Shown piece by piece: positions 17,473 through 25,360 of a DNA stretch of 64,000 nucleotides; the first letter of the stretch is position 1; each line of letters begins with the position of its first letter. The stretch lies in the NCBI RefSeq assembly GCF_902459695.1, contig NZ_CABPRZ010000024.1, forward strand, positions 1 through 64,000, read 5' to 3'. The position numbers were made by a program, and so were the translations under genes. The stretch comes from Pandoraea terrae. GTDB lineage: Bacteria; Pseudomonadota; Gammaproteobacteria; Burkholderiales; Burkholderiaceae. The notes under the pieces are model-generated. The model saw only the letters and a program-made list of their open reading frames with translations, was not told the origin of the DNA and ran no database searches.

Positions 17473-18528
17473 ATGCGTGCATGCCTTGGCATTCGTATGC
17501 CCAAAGCTTTCGTCAAATCCGCTTCGCTGGCCGCCGCTGTTGGCGTCTCGCTCGCGCTGAGCGCCACGCCGTCGTTTGCCGCCGATACCGGCAAGATCAC
17601 GATCATGGTCGGCGGCATTACGAAGATGATCTATCTGCCGGCCAAGCTGGCCGACCAGCTCGGATATTTCAAGGAAGAAGGGTTGAACGTCGAGCTGCTG
17701 TCGCAGCCGGCGGGCGTCGATGCCGAAAATGAACTGCTGGCCGGCGCAGTGCAGGCCGTCGTCGGTTTCTATGACCATGCGATCGATCTGCAGAGCAAGG
17801 GCAAGGAAATCCAGGCGATTGTCGTGTTCGGCCAGGTGCCGGGCGAAGTCGAGCTGGTCAACGCCAAAAGCCGTGACACGATCAAGTCCATGGCCGACGT
17901 GAAGGGCAAGACCCTGGGCGTCACCGGTCTGGGTTCGTCGACCAACTTCCTGACGCAGTACCTCGCCGCGAAGCACGGCCTGACCTCGGCACAATACACC
18001 GTGCTGCCGGTTGGCGCCGACAACACGTTCATCGCCGCGATGAAGCAGAACCGCATCGACGCCGGCATGACCACCGAACCGACCGCCTCGCAGTTGCTCA
18101 AGACGGGCGACGCTGCCGTGCTCGTCGACCTGCGTTCGATGGACGGCACCGTTGCTGCGCTGGGCGGCGCTTATCCGGCATCGAGCCTGTACGTGCAACG
18201 CGCGTGGCTCGACAACCACAAGCCTGAAGCGCAGAAGCTGGCGCGTGCGTTCGTGAAGACCTTGAAGTTCATCAACACGCACAGCGCGGCGGAGATTGCC
18301 GAGAAGATGCCGAAGGACTACTACGGCAAGAACAAGGAACTCTACGTGCAGGCGCTGCAGAACTCGCTGCCGATGTACTCGCCCGACGGCAAGATGCCGG
18401 TTGGCGGCCCGGAGACCGTGCTGAAGGTGCTGTCGGCCTTCAACCCGAACGTCAAGGGCAAGCATATCGACCTGTCGAAGACGTACACCAACGAATTCGT
18501 TTCGTCGGCGGCTGTCGCCGCCAAGTGA
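17473..18528 (+). CDS. ABC transporter substrate-binding protein (NMT1/SsuA-like)
   Basis: 351 residues with a Sec signal peptide (about residues 1-36, cleavage near SFAADT). It belongs to the nitrate/sulfonate/taurine/thiamine-precursor binding fold (NMT1/SsuA/TauA class): KITIMVGGITKMIYLPAKLADQLGYFKEEGLNVELL, KGKTLGVTGLGSSTNFLTQYLAAKHGL and MTTEPTASQLLKTGDAAVLVDLRS are typical. It delivers an unknown small anion or heterocycle to the ATPase/permease pair downstream. ATG 17473 is chosen over an upstream in-frame start at 17365 because a ribosome site (GGAG) and the signal peptide begin there. A possible -10 (TACAAT, 17386-17391) lies upstream. The divergent TctDE-like system may regulate it. 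Confidence 0.92.
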   Translation: MRACLGIRMPKAFVKSASLAAAVGVSLALSATPSFAADTGKITIMVGGITKMIYLPAKLADQLGYFKEEGLNVELLSQPAGVDAENELLAGAVQAVVGFYDHAIDLQSKGKEIQAIVVFGQVPGEVELVNAKSRDTIKSMADVKGKTLGVTGLGSSTNFLTQYLAAKHGLTSAQYTVLPVGADNTFIAAMKQNRIDAGMTTEPTASQLLKTGDAAVLVDLRSMDGTVAALGGAYPASSLYVQRAWLDNHKPEAQKLARAFVKTLKFINTHSAAEIAEKMPKDYYGKNKELYVQALQNSLPMYSPDGKMPVGGPETVLKVLSAFNPNVKGKHIDLSKTYTNEFVSSAAVAAK

Positions 18529-18663
18529 TCGCCGGCCAGGCGAGCCCCGATTGACCGTAGTTCCCGGCGCACGGCCCCCGACGTGTGGCCGGGACAGCCG
18601 CCCACGGCAGCGCTTGCATGCGCTGCCGTGAGGACCGGCTCACCCTGAGAAAGGACCAAGGGT

Positions 18664-19518
18664 ATGCAAGAGACACTGAATCCGCCCGTAAAACCGGCCG
18701 CTGCGCCAGCTTCGAGCTCGAGCACCTCGGCGGTGACGCGCGACACGCCGGCCATCGAATTCAACAACGTGTCGTGCCGCTTCATTTCGCCGGACGGCAA
18801 GGCGACCGTGGCACTGCGCGAATTCAGCATGAGCGTGGCGCGCGGCGAGTTTGTCGCGATCGTTGGCCCGACCGGCTGCGGCAAGTCGACCACGCTGTCG
18901 ATGATCACCGGCCTGCTCAAGCCGACCACTGGCAGCGTGCGTGTGATGGGCCAGCCCGTCAACGGCATCGATCCGCGTATCGGCTTCGTGTTCCAGAACG
19001 ACGCCGTCTTCCCGTGGCGCAGCGTGCGCGACAACGTCGCAGCCGGTCCGCTGTTCCGCGGGCAATCGAAAACCGCGGCCTACGCGCTGGCGGATCAGTG
19101 GATCCGCAAGGTCGGGCTCGACAAGTTCGGCGACCACTACCCGCATCAGCTCTCGGGCGGGATGCGCAAGCGCGTGGCGCTGGCGCAGACATTCATCAAC
19201 GGCCCCGAAATCCTGCTGATGGACGAACCGTTCTCGGCGCTCGACATGCAGACGCGCACGCTGATGCAGGACGAACTGCTGCAACTGTGGTCGTCGACGT
19301 CCGGTTCGGTCGTATTCGTTACCCACGATCTGGAAGAGGCGATTGCGCTGGCCGATCGCGTGTTCGTGTTGACGGCCCGCCCGGCCACGCTCAAGAGCGT
19401 CTATACCATCGACCTGCCGCGCCCGCGTGTAATGTCGGAAATCCGGTACGAACAACGCTTTATCGACATCTCGCGCGAGATCTGGAACGACCTGCGCGAC
19501 GAAGTGAAGATTGGCTGA
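18664..19518 (+). CDS. ABC transporter ATP-binding protein (SsuB/TauB-like)
   Basis: 284 residues. Walker A GPTGCGKST (about residues 69-77), Q-loop VFQNDAVFPWRSV, signature LSGGMRKRVALAQ, Walker B ILLMDEPFSALD and the H-loop VTHDLEEA are all intact. FQNDAVFPW is the variant Q-loop typical of the nitrate/sulfonate/taurine importer ATPases. A 33-residue Pro/Ala/Ser-rich N-terminal extension precedes the nucleotide-binding domain. It lies 135 nt after the binding protein and 35 nt before the permease. Confidence 0.95.
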   Translation: MQETLNPPVKPAAAPASSSSTSAVTRDTPAIEFNNVSCRFISPDGKATVALREFSMSVARGEFVAIVGPTGCGKSTTLSMITGLLKPTTGSVRVMGQPVNGIDPRIGFVFQNDAVFPWRSVRDNVAAGPLFRGQSKTAAYALADQWIRKVGLDKFGDHYPHQLSGGMRKRVALAQTFINGPEILLMDEPFSALDMQTRTLMQDELLQLWSSTSGSVVFVTHDLEEAIALADRVFVLTARPATLKSVYTIDLPRPRVMSEIRYEQRFIDISREIWNDLRDEVKIG

Positions 19519-19553
19519 ACGACAAATGCAGTGGCAAGGAACAGGGTGTAAAC

Positions 19554-20426
19554 ATGAGTGAACAGGTATTGACGGGCGGCACGAACGCCCTGAGCGAAGC
19601 CGAGCTGGCTCGCGAAGAGGCCGCGGCGCAGCGCCGCATCAAACAACGGCGCGCGCTGGTGATTTTCCTGCGCGTGGCGATTCTGGTCGTTGGCCTGGGC
19701 GGCTGGGAAGTCGCGGCGCGGGTCGGCTGGATCGATCCGTTCTTCTTTTCGCAACCGAGCCTGATCGTCGAGCAGATTTATGAATGGTGCCTGAACGGCA
19801 CGTCGCAAGGCCCGTTGTGGGCGCAGGTACTGGTGACGCTGGAAGAAACGGCGCTTGGCTTCCTGATCGGCGCGGTCGCCGGCGTGATCTGCGGCATTCT
19901 GCTGGGCCGCAACAAGCTGCTGTCGGACGTTTTCAGTCTGTACATCCAGATCGCCAACTCGATTCCGCGCGTCGTGCTCGGCTCGATTTTCGTGATCGCC
20001 TTCGGTCTGGGCATGGCCTCGAAGGTCGCCCTGGCGGTGGTGATGGTGTTCTTCGTCGTGTTCGGCAACGCGTTCCAGGGTGTGCGCGAGGCGGACCGTT
20101 ACATGATCGCGAATGCGCAGATTCTGGGCGCCTCACGCCGTCAGGTGACGATGTCGGTGGTGATTCCGTCGGCGCTGTCGTGGATCCTGGCCAGCTTGCA
20201 CGTGAGCTTCGGCTTTGCGCTGGTTGGTGCGGTGGTCGGCGAATTCCTCGGTTCGAAGCAGGGTATCGGGCTGTTGATCTCGACGGCGCAGGGCGCGTTC
20301 AACGCCAGTGGCGTGTTTGCGGCAATGATCGTGCTGGCGGCCGTGGCGCTTGCTGCGGATTACCTGCTGACGTCGCTTGAAAAGCGGCTGCTGAAGTGGC
20401 GTCCGGCGGCGTTCAGCAACGAGTGA
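19554..20426 (+). CDS. ABC transporter permease (SsuC/TauC-like)
   Basis: 290 residues with about six membrane helices and the inner-membrane-component EAA-type loop (READRYMIANAQILGASRRQVTMSVVIPSALSWILASLHVSFGFALVGAVVGEFLG). It is the membrane subunit of the importer encoded by the two preceding genes. The start MSEQVLTGG is preceded by AAGGAACAGGGTGTAAAC. The same frame is open back to 18585, but that part overlaps the ATPase gene and is a shadow. The operon ends at a strong terminator 32 nt downstream. Confidence 0.94.
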   Translation: MSEQVLTGGTNALSEAELAREEAAAQRRIKQRRALVIFLRVAILVVGLGGWEVAARVGWIDPFFFSQPSLIVEQIYEWCLNGTSQGPLWAQVLVTLEETALGFLIGAVAGVICGILLGRNKLLSDVFSLYIQIANSIPRVVLGSIFVIAFGLGMASKVALAVVMVFFVVFGNAFQGVREADRYMIANAQILGASRRQVTMSVVIPSALSWILASLHVSFGFALVGAVVGEFLGSKQGIGLLISTAQGAFNASGVFAAMIVLAAVALAADYLLTSLEKRLLKWRPAAFSNE

Positions 20427-20457
20427 GCCTGACCGCGCGCGGTCTGTAGCAAGCACA

Positions 20458-20488
20458 AACGGCGATGCCACCCGCATCGCCGTTTTCT
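20458..20488 (+). terminator. Rho-independent terminator after the ABC importer operon
   Basis: An 11-bp perfect stem (AACGGCGATGC / GCATCGCCGTT) with a 5-nt loop is followed by TTCT. The reverse orientation also has a short T-stretch, so it may serve the convergent SYLF gene as well. Confidence 0.9.
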
Positions 20489-20519
20489 ATTTGCCGGAGA
20501 CATTCCGGCGCCGCAGGCG

Positions 20520-21125
20520 TCAGATATTGAGCCGCGAGACCTTCGTGCCTTCGACGTTGAGGTTGGCCATGAGGCCTGCGTTCGTCATGACGATCACCTG
20601 CACCGGCGCGGTGGCCGTGTTGGTATCGATCGAACCGCTCGCGCCGACCTTGACCAGCGCGACGGATGCGTCTGCGCCGACTGTCCAGCCGTCGCGGCGC
20701 TGGAACGTGTCGAGGGCGTCCTGCGTCATGAACAGGAAGATGACGGCCTTCGACTGCGCGCCGATCTGCAGGCCAAACGAGGCGGTGACGGTGTTGTAGT
20801 AACCCTGCGTTGCGCCGCCGGTACGCAGCGCACCTTCGCCGTACTCGCCGCCGACCACGAAGCCGGCCGCCAGCACGGACGGGAACACCAGCACGCCGCG
20901 GGCCTTGCCGACCAGTTCGCGAGAGCCCTTGACGGTCGAGAAGAGTCGATCCAGGGTGTTGTTCACGCCAGAGTCGATTTCGCGGCGTTTGTTGGCATTG
21001 GTGCCGGCGTTGGTTGCTACGCCGCCGGAAGTCTGGGACGTGGTGGTGGTCGAACACCCGGCGAGGGCCAGTGCGGCACCGGCGAGCGCCGCGGTCGAGG
21101 TCAACAGGAATTGTCGTTTCTGCAT
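20520..21125 (-). CDS. SYLF/YSC84-domain lipoprotein
   Basis: 201 residues from the ATG at 21125, which is preceded by GGAGGGAG; a second ATG 12 nt upstream is embedded in that ribosome site. A lipoprotein signal peptide ends in LALAGCS (lipobox LAGC). The rest is a SYLF (Ysc84) domain: DRLFSTVKGSRELVGKARGVLVFPSVLAAGFVVGGEYGEGALRTG, then GYYNTVTASFGLQIGAQSKAVIFLFMTQDALDTFQR. SYLF domains bind phosphoinositides in eukaryotes. The bacterial lipoproteins are widespread, of unknown function, and probably outer-membrane or periplasmic. It stands alone between the ABC importer terminator and the accessory region. Confidence 0.9.
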   Translation of the reverse strand: MQKRQFLLTSTAALAGAALALAGCSTTTTSQTSGGVATNAGTNANKRREIDSGVNNTLDRLFSTVKGSRELVGKARGVLVFPSVLAAGFVVGGEYGEGALRTGGATQGYYNTVTASFGLQIGAQSKAVIFLFMTQDALDTFQRRDGWTVGADASVALVKVGASGSIDTNTATAPVQVIVMTNAGLMANLNVEGTKVSRLNI

Positions 21126-21310
21126 ATCTCCCTCCAATAACGTGAGCGCCGGGACCCGGCGGCTGGAACGTGCTTGCGTGGGTGAGGCGCATGAAAGCGG
21201 GGCACAGATGTATTTTCGATTATGCGGCCCCTAAAGACATTGTCAAGGAAGGTGGGGGATAAGTTCCGCCAAAAGTGGTCTATCTGTTGCGTTGTAGGTG
21301 TCTACCTACA

Positions 21311-21504
21311 TGAACCGCCCCGGATTTTGAGGAGGCGCCAACGCTTGAAAGAATGGAGCCATGAAGCAACCAATCAAGTTTTCCCTGGAAGTTCGCGAGC
21401 GCGCGGTTCGCATGGTCAGATATGTCCCGCTGGCGGTATCGGAAAACTCCGAAAATGCCAAGAAGCGCCTATATTTGCTTGTACGGAGCGTGTGCCACCG
21501 CTAA
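21311..21504 (+). mobile_element. Truncated IS3-family left end with orfA fragment
   Basis: TGAACCGCCCCGG at 21311 resembles the terminal inverted repeat of IS3-family elements. Fifty nt later an ATG (21361) opens a 47-codon frame beginning MKQPIKFSLEVRERAVRMV, which matches the N-terminus of IS3-type OrfA transposases. After about 20 residues the similarity ends, and the frame runs into unrelated sequence and stops at 21504. OrfB and a right end are absent. This is a dead remnant near the left border of the accessory region. Confidence 0.75.
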
Positions 21505-21787
21505 TCTTTTCCTGTCGCGACCCAATCGCGACTCGGGAGTGAGATCCTGACATGATTAATTAGGGGCACACGGCCGCGCTTGCGCGGTCCGTCGTGCACT
21601 GACTGCGTTCGCCATTTCTCTTTGGGCGGGTTCAGGCTGGGCGACCTTCGGGTCGGCCGTCAATCCCTATGATCATGCGGTATCTCACCCCGGCCTGATG
21701 CCCGCCCACCCGTTCGTCCTCTGATCGATCTACCTCCACGACAGCGCAACGCGGGCGCAATTTGACTTTGCCGTAAGGAGATTGACC

Positions 21788-22060
21788 ATGGAAGAAGCAC
21801 GTCACCTCCCCCCCGATGACGAAATTGAGGCCCGCATTCCTGAGCATGCGGATGATGAAATCGTTCGCTTGTGCGACATCACTAGTCGCATCGTCGCGCT
21901 CGCTGCGATTGGCGGACAGGGCAGCATTGCTTCGCTTGACGATAAGTTTATCTACGCGTTTTTTGAGCAGATGGAAGACTTGTCCAAGGAGGCGCACGAC
22001 CTAGCCGACATTGTCGCCAACAAGCGATTCAGCGAGGCGACCGCCCACTGGGAAAGCTGA
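21788..22060 (+). CDS. Small acidic protein of unknown function
   Basis: 90 residues. ATG 21788 follows AAGGAG with 7-nt spacing; the TTG at 21782 is too close to that site. The protein is acidic, probably helical, and has no signal peptide or membrane segment (MEEARHLPPDDEIEARIPEHADDEIVRLCDI). I do not recognise a family. It is probably a real gene, since it has a good ribosome site and a terminator 28 nt after its stop. It stands alone between the IS remnant and the HigBA module, so it may be island cargo. Confidence 0.6.
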   Translation: MEEARHLPPDDEIEARIPEHADDEIVRLCDITSRIVALAAIGGQGSIASLDDKFIYAFFEQMEDLSKEAHDLADIVANKRFSEATAHWES

Positions 22061-22087
22061 TATTCAGAGGACGTAGTCATCCAGATT

Positions 22088-22120
22088 CGCCGGGCCGCTC
22101 GCGCTGACCGGCGTTTTTTT
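22088..22120 (+). terminator. Rho-independent terminator after the 90-residue protein
   Basis: CGCCGG / CCGGCG stem (6 bp) with a 14-nt loop, directly followed by seven T residues. Confidence 0.75.
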
Positions 22121-22912
22121 GGTGAGCCGTGACTTGTCCGTTGGGAGATTTCCACTGCTGTGCTTTTGATAACTTGGCAGTTCTGCCCGTTGGCTTGGTG
22201 TCCGGATGAACGTTCTCAAAATTTCTCGATGACAGCCGCTAAACGCCGTAGTTTCTTATTATATTTCGAGGAAAGTTAACGAATTTCGAGTCTGAATTGC
22301 CGCGCTGGAGCGACAGCGTAGGGCGAATTCACCACGCGTACCTGGCAAAAATCGGGCCACATTACACAACCAATTAATTTTACTAATGATTTTCATGTTG
22401 GCCGATTCGAATGATATTGCGATCGGCCGAAAACGTTTCATTGCTGAAACGAGGCTGCTGGATTTGGGGTGACTCTGAAGATTTGCGTTTTGGTGTCGCG
22501 CACGCGATGGGATGTGATTTGCGCGCGCTTGGACCGGAGGCGTTGTTGAGAGAGCTGCAACCCGCAAACTGACGATATGGCGATGTGCTTGGAAGCCCGG
22601 CGCTTGCGTATTCCTGCATTTGGCATCAGTCGGATCGGTGACGGGTCCACCTTGATCGGTGATCACGTTCGCTGGTTGCGCCCGGCGAACCGCAGCGACG
22701 AGGCGCAGGACGCGACCCATTGCGGCCCGCCAGGCCAAAGACATCGCTGGCCGGTACCAGTCCTATTTGAGACAGAGGGGCATCTTGTGCGATCAGCGCA
22801 GTTGCGCGTTTGAATCGCTTACATCTGGTTGCGACGTACACCCTTAATAATACCGGCATTGCCCAAATCGCTGAACTTCATCTGGCGCCAGCCGGGCTTC
22901 AAAGCGTTCAGC
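22121..22912. other. Non-coding or decayed stretch in the accessory region
   Basis: About 790 bp with lower G+C and no gene I can defend. Minus-strand frames of 77 codons (22626-22859) and 161 codons (22259-22744) lack ribosome sites and recognisable domains. A short part of the former (RFKRATALIAQDAPLSQIGL) faintly resembles an AraC-type helix-turn-helix and may be a remnant. Confidence 0.5.
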
Positions 22913-24037
22913 TCAGACATCAGCGCCTTCCGTAAAGCGAAAGCTTTGCTTAAGGTCGTTCATCCACGAAGGATCGATCAGACCGTCATGCTGCAAACGC
23001 CCCACCACGATGCCAGGATGGACGCCACTTTGGCGGGCAAAGGCTTCCACCGCCGCCTTGCTGCGGAGGCTGGCCAGCGCGATCGTGTGTCGGGGTGGAA
23101 TCAGCCAGTCTCCAGCCCACTGGTTGGCTTCATGCTCCTGCGGGTCATCCGTATGGCTCGCATTGGGGTCGTCGAGGAATACCGACTTCTTGTCTTCCTT
23201 GGTGTTGGCATGAAGCAGGATATGTGCAGCCTCGTGGAAAAGGGTGAACCAGAACTTGTCGTTAGTCTTGCCGTATAGCGAGAGCTGGATCACTGGCCGC
23301 GTAGGACTGAGCCAGCGCGCTACGCCGCTGACATGGGCGCGCGGAATGGCAGGTACCAGCACCAGGGCAACGCCTGCCTCATGCAGCAGCTTGCGCAGTT
23401 GCGGTTCGAACACCTCGGGCGGCTCGCAGGTCAGACTGCGGATGGTCGTTAGGGCCTTTTCGAAGCCGGCTCTGTCGTACTTCGGCCCGTCCAGCTTTTC
23501 GGCTTGCTGTTCGCCCAAGCGCAGCCAAGCCGAGATGGCGCCGATGTCGCTTTGCTCCGCTCGACTGCGCCGGAACGCCACCTGCATGCCACCATAATGC
23601 GCGCGCCAATCATCCGGTGAGGCCACGCCAAAGAAGCGCAGGCAGGCATCAACCAAGCCAGGCTTGTGTTTGGCATCGTTGCGCACTTTCGGGATGGCGC
23701 CGCTCGTCATCAAATCCTTGATGGGCAATTCATCCAGCCACGATACCCAGTCAGCGTGGGCACGGGCAGCCTCCAGGCGGGCACAGTGCTCGCGGTACTT
23801 TGCCTCGCGCGCCAGCCAGAAGCCCGCGTTACTGCCCAGCACGCGCTCAAGGCGCAGGGCTGCATCGTGAGTGAGAGGCACCCGGCCGTTGATCAGTTGG
23901 CTGATATGCTTTTCGGTATAACCCAGACGCTTGGCCAGTTCGGTCTGTGTCCAGCCGCGTTCCTCGATCAGGTCGAGGATGGTATCGCCAGGAGGGGAGA
24001 CCCAGTCTGGCGCGAAAGGAGCACTCAACTCAGTCAT
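22913..24037 (-). CDS. higA: HigA-type antitoxin fused to ImmA/IrrE metallopeptidase domain
   Basis: 374 residues. The N-terminal part (about residues 15-75) is a Cro/C1-type HTH of the HigA class (GDTILDLIEERGWTQTELAKRLGYTEKHISQLINGRVPLT). The C-terminal half is an ImmA/IrrE-type zinc peptidase domain with FTLFHEAAHILLH (HEXXH about residues 268-272), followed by the EHEANQWAGDWLIPP segment that supplies a third ligand. It should repress its own operon and neutralise the upstream toxin. The peptidase domain may permit regulated removal of a repressor. It overlaps higB by 8 nt. The DNA-binding region probably recognises the 17-bp palindrome at 24381-24397. Confidence 0.92.
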   Translation of the reverse strand: MTELSAPFAPDWVSPPGDTILDLIEERGWTQTELAKRLGYTEKHISQLINGRVPLTHDAALRLERVLGSNAGFWLAREAKYREHCARLEAARAHADWVSWLDELPIKDLMTSGAIPKVRNDAKHKPGLVDACLRFFGVASPDDWRAHYGGMQVAFRRSRAEQSDIGAISAWLRLGEQQAEKLDGPKYDRAGFEKALTTIRSLTCEPPEVFEPQLRKLLHEAGVALVLVPAIPRAHVSGVARWLSPTRPVIQLSLYGKTNDKFWFTLFHEAAHILLHANTKEDKKSVFLDDPNASHTDDPQEHEANQWAGDWLIPPRHTIALASLRSKAAVEAFARQSGVHPGIVVGRLQHDGLIDPSWMNDLKQSFRFTEGADV

Positions 24038-24359
24038 GATAATCCCCTATGTATTCAATGCAGACGATGGTGACTTGGGACCAATCGATGTCGCCATCCG
24101 GGCGGGTCGGACAAGGATCATGATCCGGGGCAAACACCAGACGCCAGCCGCCCGCTAGGCCGAGCGCGAATTGCCCTGCGCGATCTCCTTTAAGCGGATG
24201 GGGGCTGCCGGCGACCAGTTCGGTGACCCGAGTGGCTGCCTCCAGATCGCTCAGGCGGGTGCGCAGCTTACGCGCGCAGGCCGTCCCGAGTTTTTTCTCG
24301 GCGACGGCCTGCTTCTCACAGAGTTCACGGATTTTCTTGTCCTTAAAGTTGATCTCCAA
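24030..24359 (-). CDS. higB: HigB/RelE-like toxin
   Basis: 109 residues, RelE/ParE superfamily by pattern: a helical N-terminal half (MEINFKDKKIRELCEKQAVAEKKLGTACARKLRTRLSDLEAA), then beta-strands GDRAGQFALGLAGGWRLVFAPD and a C-terminal VTIVCIEYIGDYHD, as in HigB-type mRNA interferases. The toxin comes first and the HigA-type antitoxin second, the typical higBA order. The only reasonable start is TTG at 24359, since the upstream ATG is out of frame. It lies only about 10 nt after a consensus -10 hexamer, so the transcript would be leaderless or nearly so and toxin translation probably weak. Loss of cellular control of the operon would release ribosome-dependent mRNA cleavage, if the family role holds. 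Confidence 0.88.
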   Translation of the reverse strand: MEINFKDKKIRELCEKQAVAEKKLGTACARKLRTRLSDLEAATRVTELVAGSPHPLKGDRAGQFALGLAGGWRLVFAPDHDPCPTRPDGDIDWSQVTIVCIEYIGDYHD

Positions 24360-24368
24360 GGCAGCCTC

Positions 24369-24397
24369 ATTATATCAAACTTTACCTAATAGGTAAA
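24369..24397 (-). promoter_or_regulatory. higBA promoter with embedded palindromic operator
   Basis: On the minus strand -35 TTTACC (24392-24397), a 17-bp spacer and -10 TATAAT (24369-24374) form a good sigma-70 promoter. The palindrome TTTACCTAATAGGTAAA (24381-24397; 7-bp arms, 3-bp centre) overlaps the -35 and spacer, where HigA binding would block RNA polymerase. Confidence 0.85.
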
Positions 24398-25360
24398 TTC
24401 AAGGGTCGCGTTCCTGGCGTGGCATCACTCGTTGTCATCCAGCGCATCCAGCGTTTCCGCCAAGGCGTTCAGCTGCTGTCAGAAGGCGCGATCTTCGCTT
24501 TGCCATCGCGTCCATCCCCCCGGGGTGACGCAGAGTGTTCGCGACCTCCAAAAGGTGGCTCTCGATCCGACTCGGTGTGATTTTAGGAAAGCTCACAATC
24601 TAGTCCGTCCTGCTCGCGTCATGCACTTGTGCCCATAGTCGTTGTTTCGCGCCCCTTCCGAGCGAGACCTAAATAAGCGGCACGTCTCCCGTGGCAGCAG
24701 ATGGGCTGCATGCCGGCGACGCTATGCTGTAGGGCGCGACCCAACGGATCGAACTCGATCCCACGTCACGTAGTCAAAAACGAATCCGGAGTCGGGTAAG
24801 CTCCCCCTGTGAAGATTCGCACCGGCGACAGATCTATCTGAATGAAGTTTGGGAGCGCGCACGAGTGCCGCATTGTACGGCATCGCGTTGTCCTTTCTGA
24901 CTGCATTTATTTGCAGCGGGATGTTGCGCTTTCGCGCTATCTGCTCTAGGCGCTGGACTGGCCGTCCGGCGCAGCGGAGGACTGCCTCTTCATGTCCGAT
25001 TGCTGCTTGTTGCGAAGGTCGCATGTCGACACATAGCGGAACTTCGAGAGGGCAACAGCAGACATTCGGCTTTGCTTTTTCGCGGTAATCGAGCAAAGTG
25101 CAGCCTGGGAATGCTCCCGTGTGCCTCTCAGTCTCATGAAGGTCTTGACCCGTGGGACGCGGCACCTCGGAAACGCTCACCCTTCGCATTGAGAGTCAGA
25201 GCAGCGACGAATGATACGTGACGCGGCTGCTGCACTCCACGCTGTACCCGTGAACCTCCGCGTAGAGCATTGCTTCTTTGCGTTTCTGGACAGCGGGAAC
25301 AGTTTGAATTGGGATGCGCATGCCGCGCCGGAGGTGGAGTGTACGGTCGCAATATCCCCA
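24398..25360. other. Gene-poor stretch between higBA promoter and the STAND gene
   Basis: 963 bp. No frame has both a ribosome site and family features. A minus-strand frame of 155 codons at 24722-25189 and a plus-strand frame of 79 codons at 24849-25088 overlap each other, and neither is convincing. The stretch may be decayed coding sequence. Confidence 0.45.

Noticed and set aside
22259-22859. Minus-strand frames with a faint AraC-like HTH segment
   Set aside because: No ribosome site, similarity limited to about 20 residues and no conserved second helix; at best a decayed fragment.
24722-25189. 155-codon minus-strand frame upstream of higBA
   Set aside because: No recognisable domain, no ribosome site and a competing frame on the other strand.
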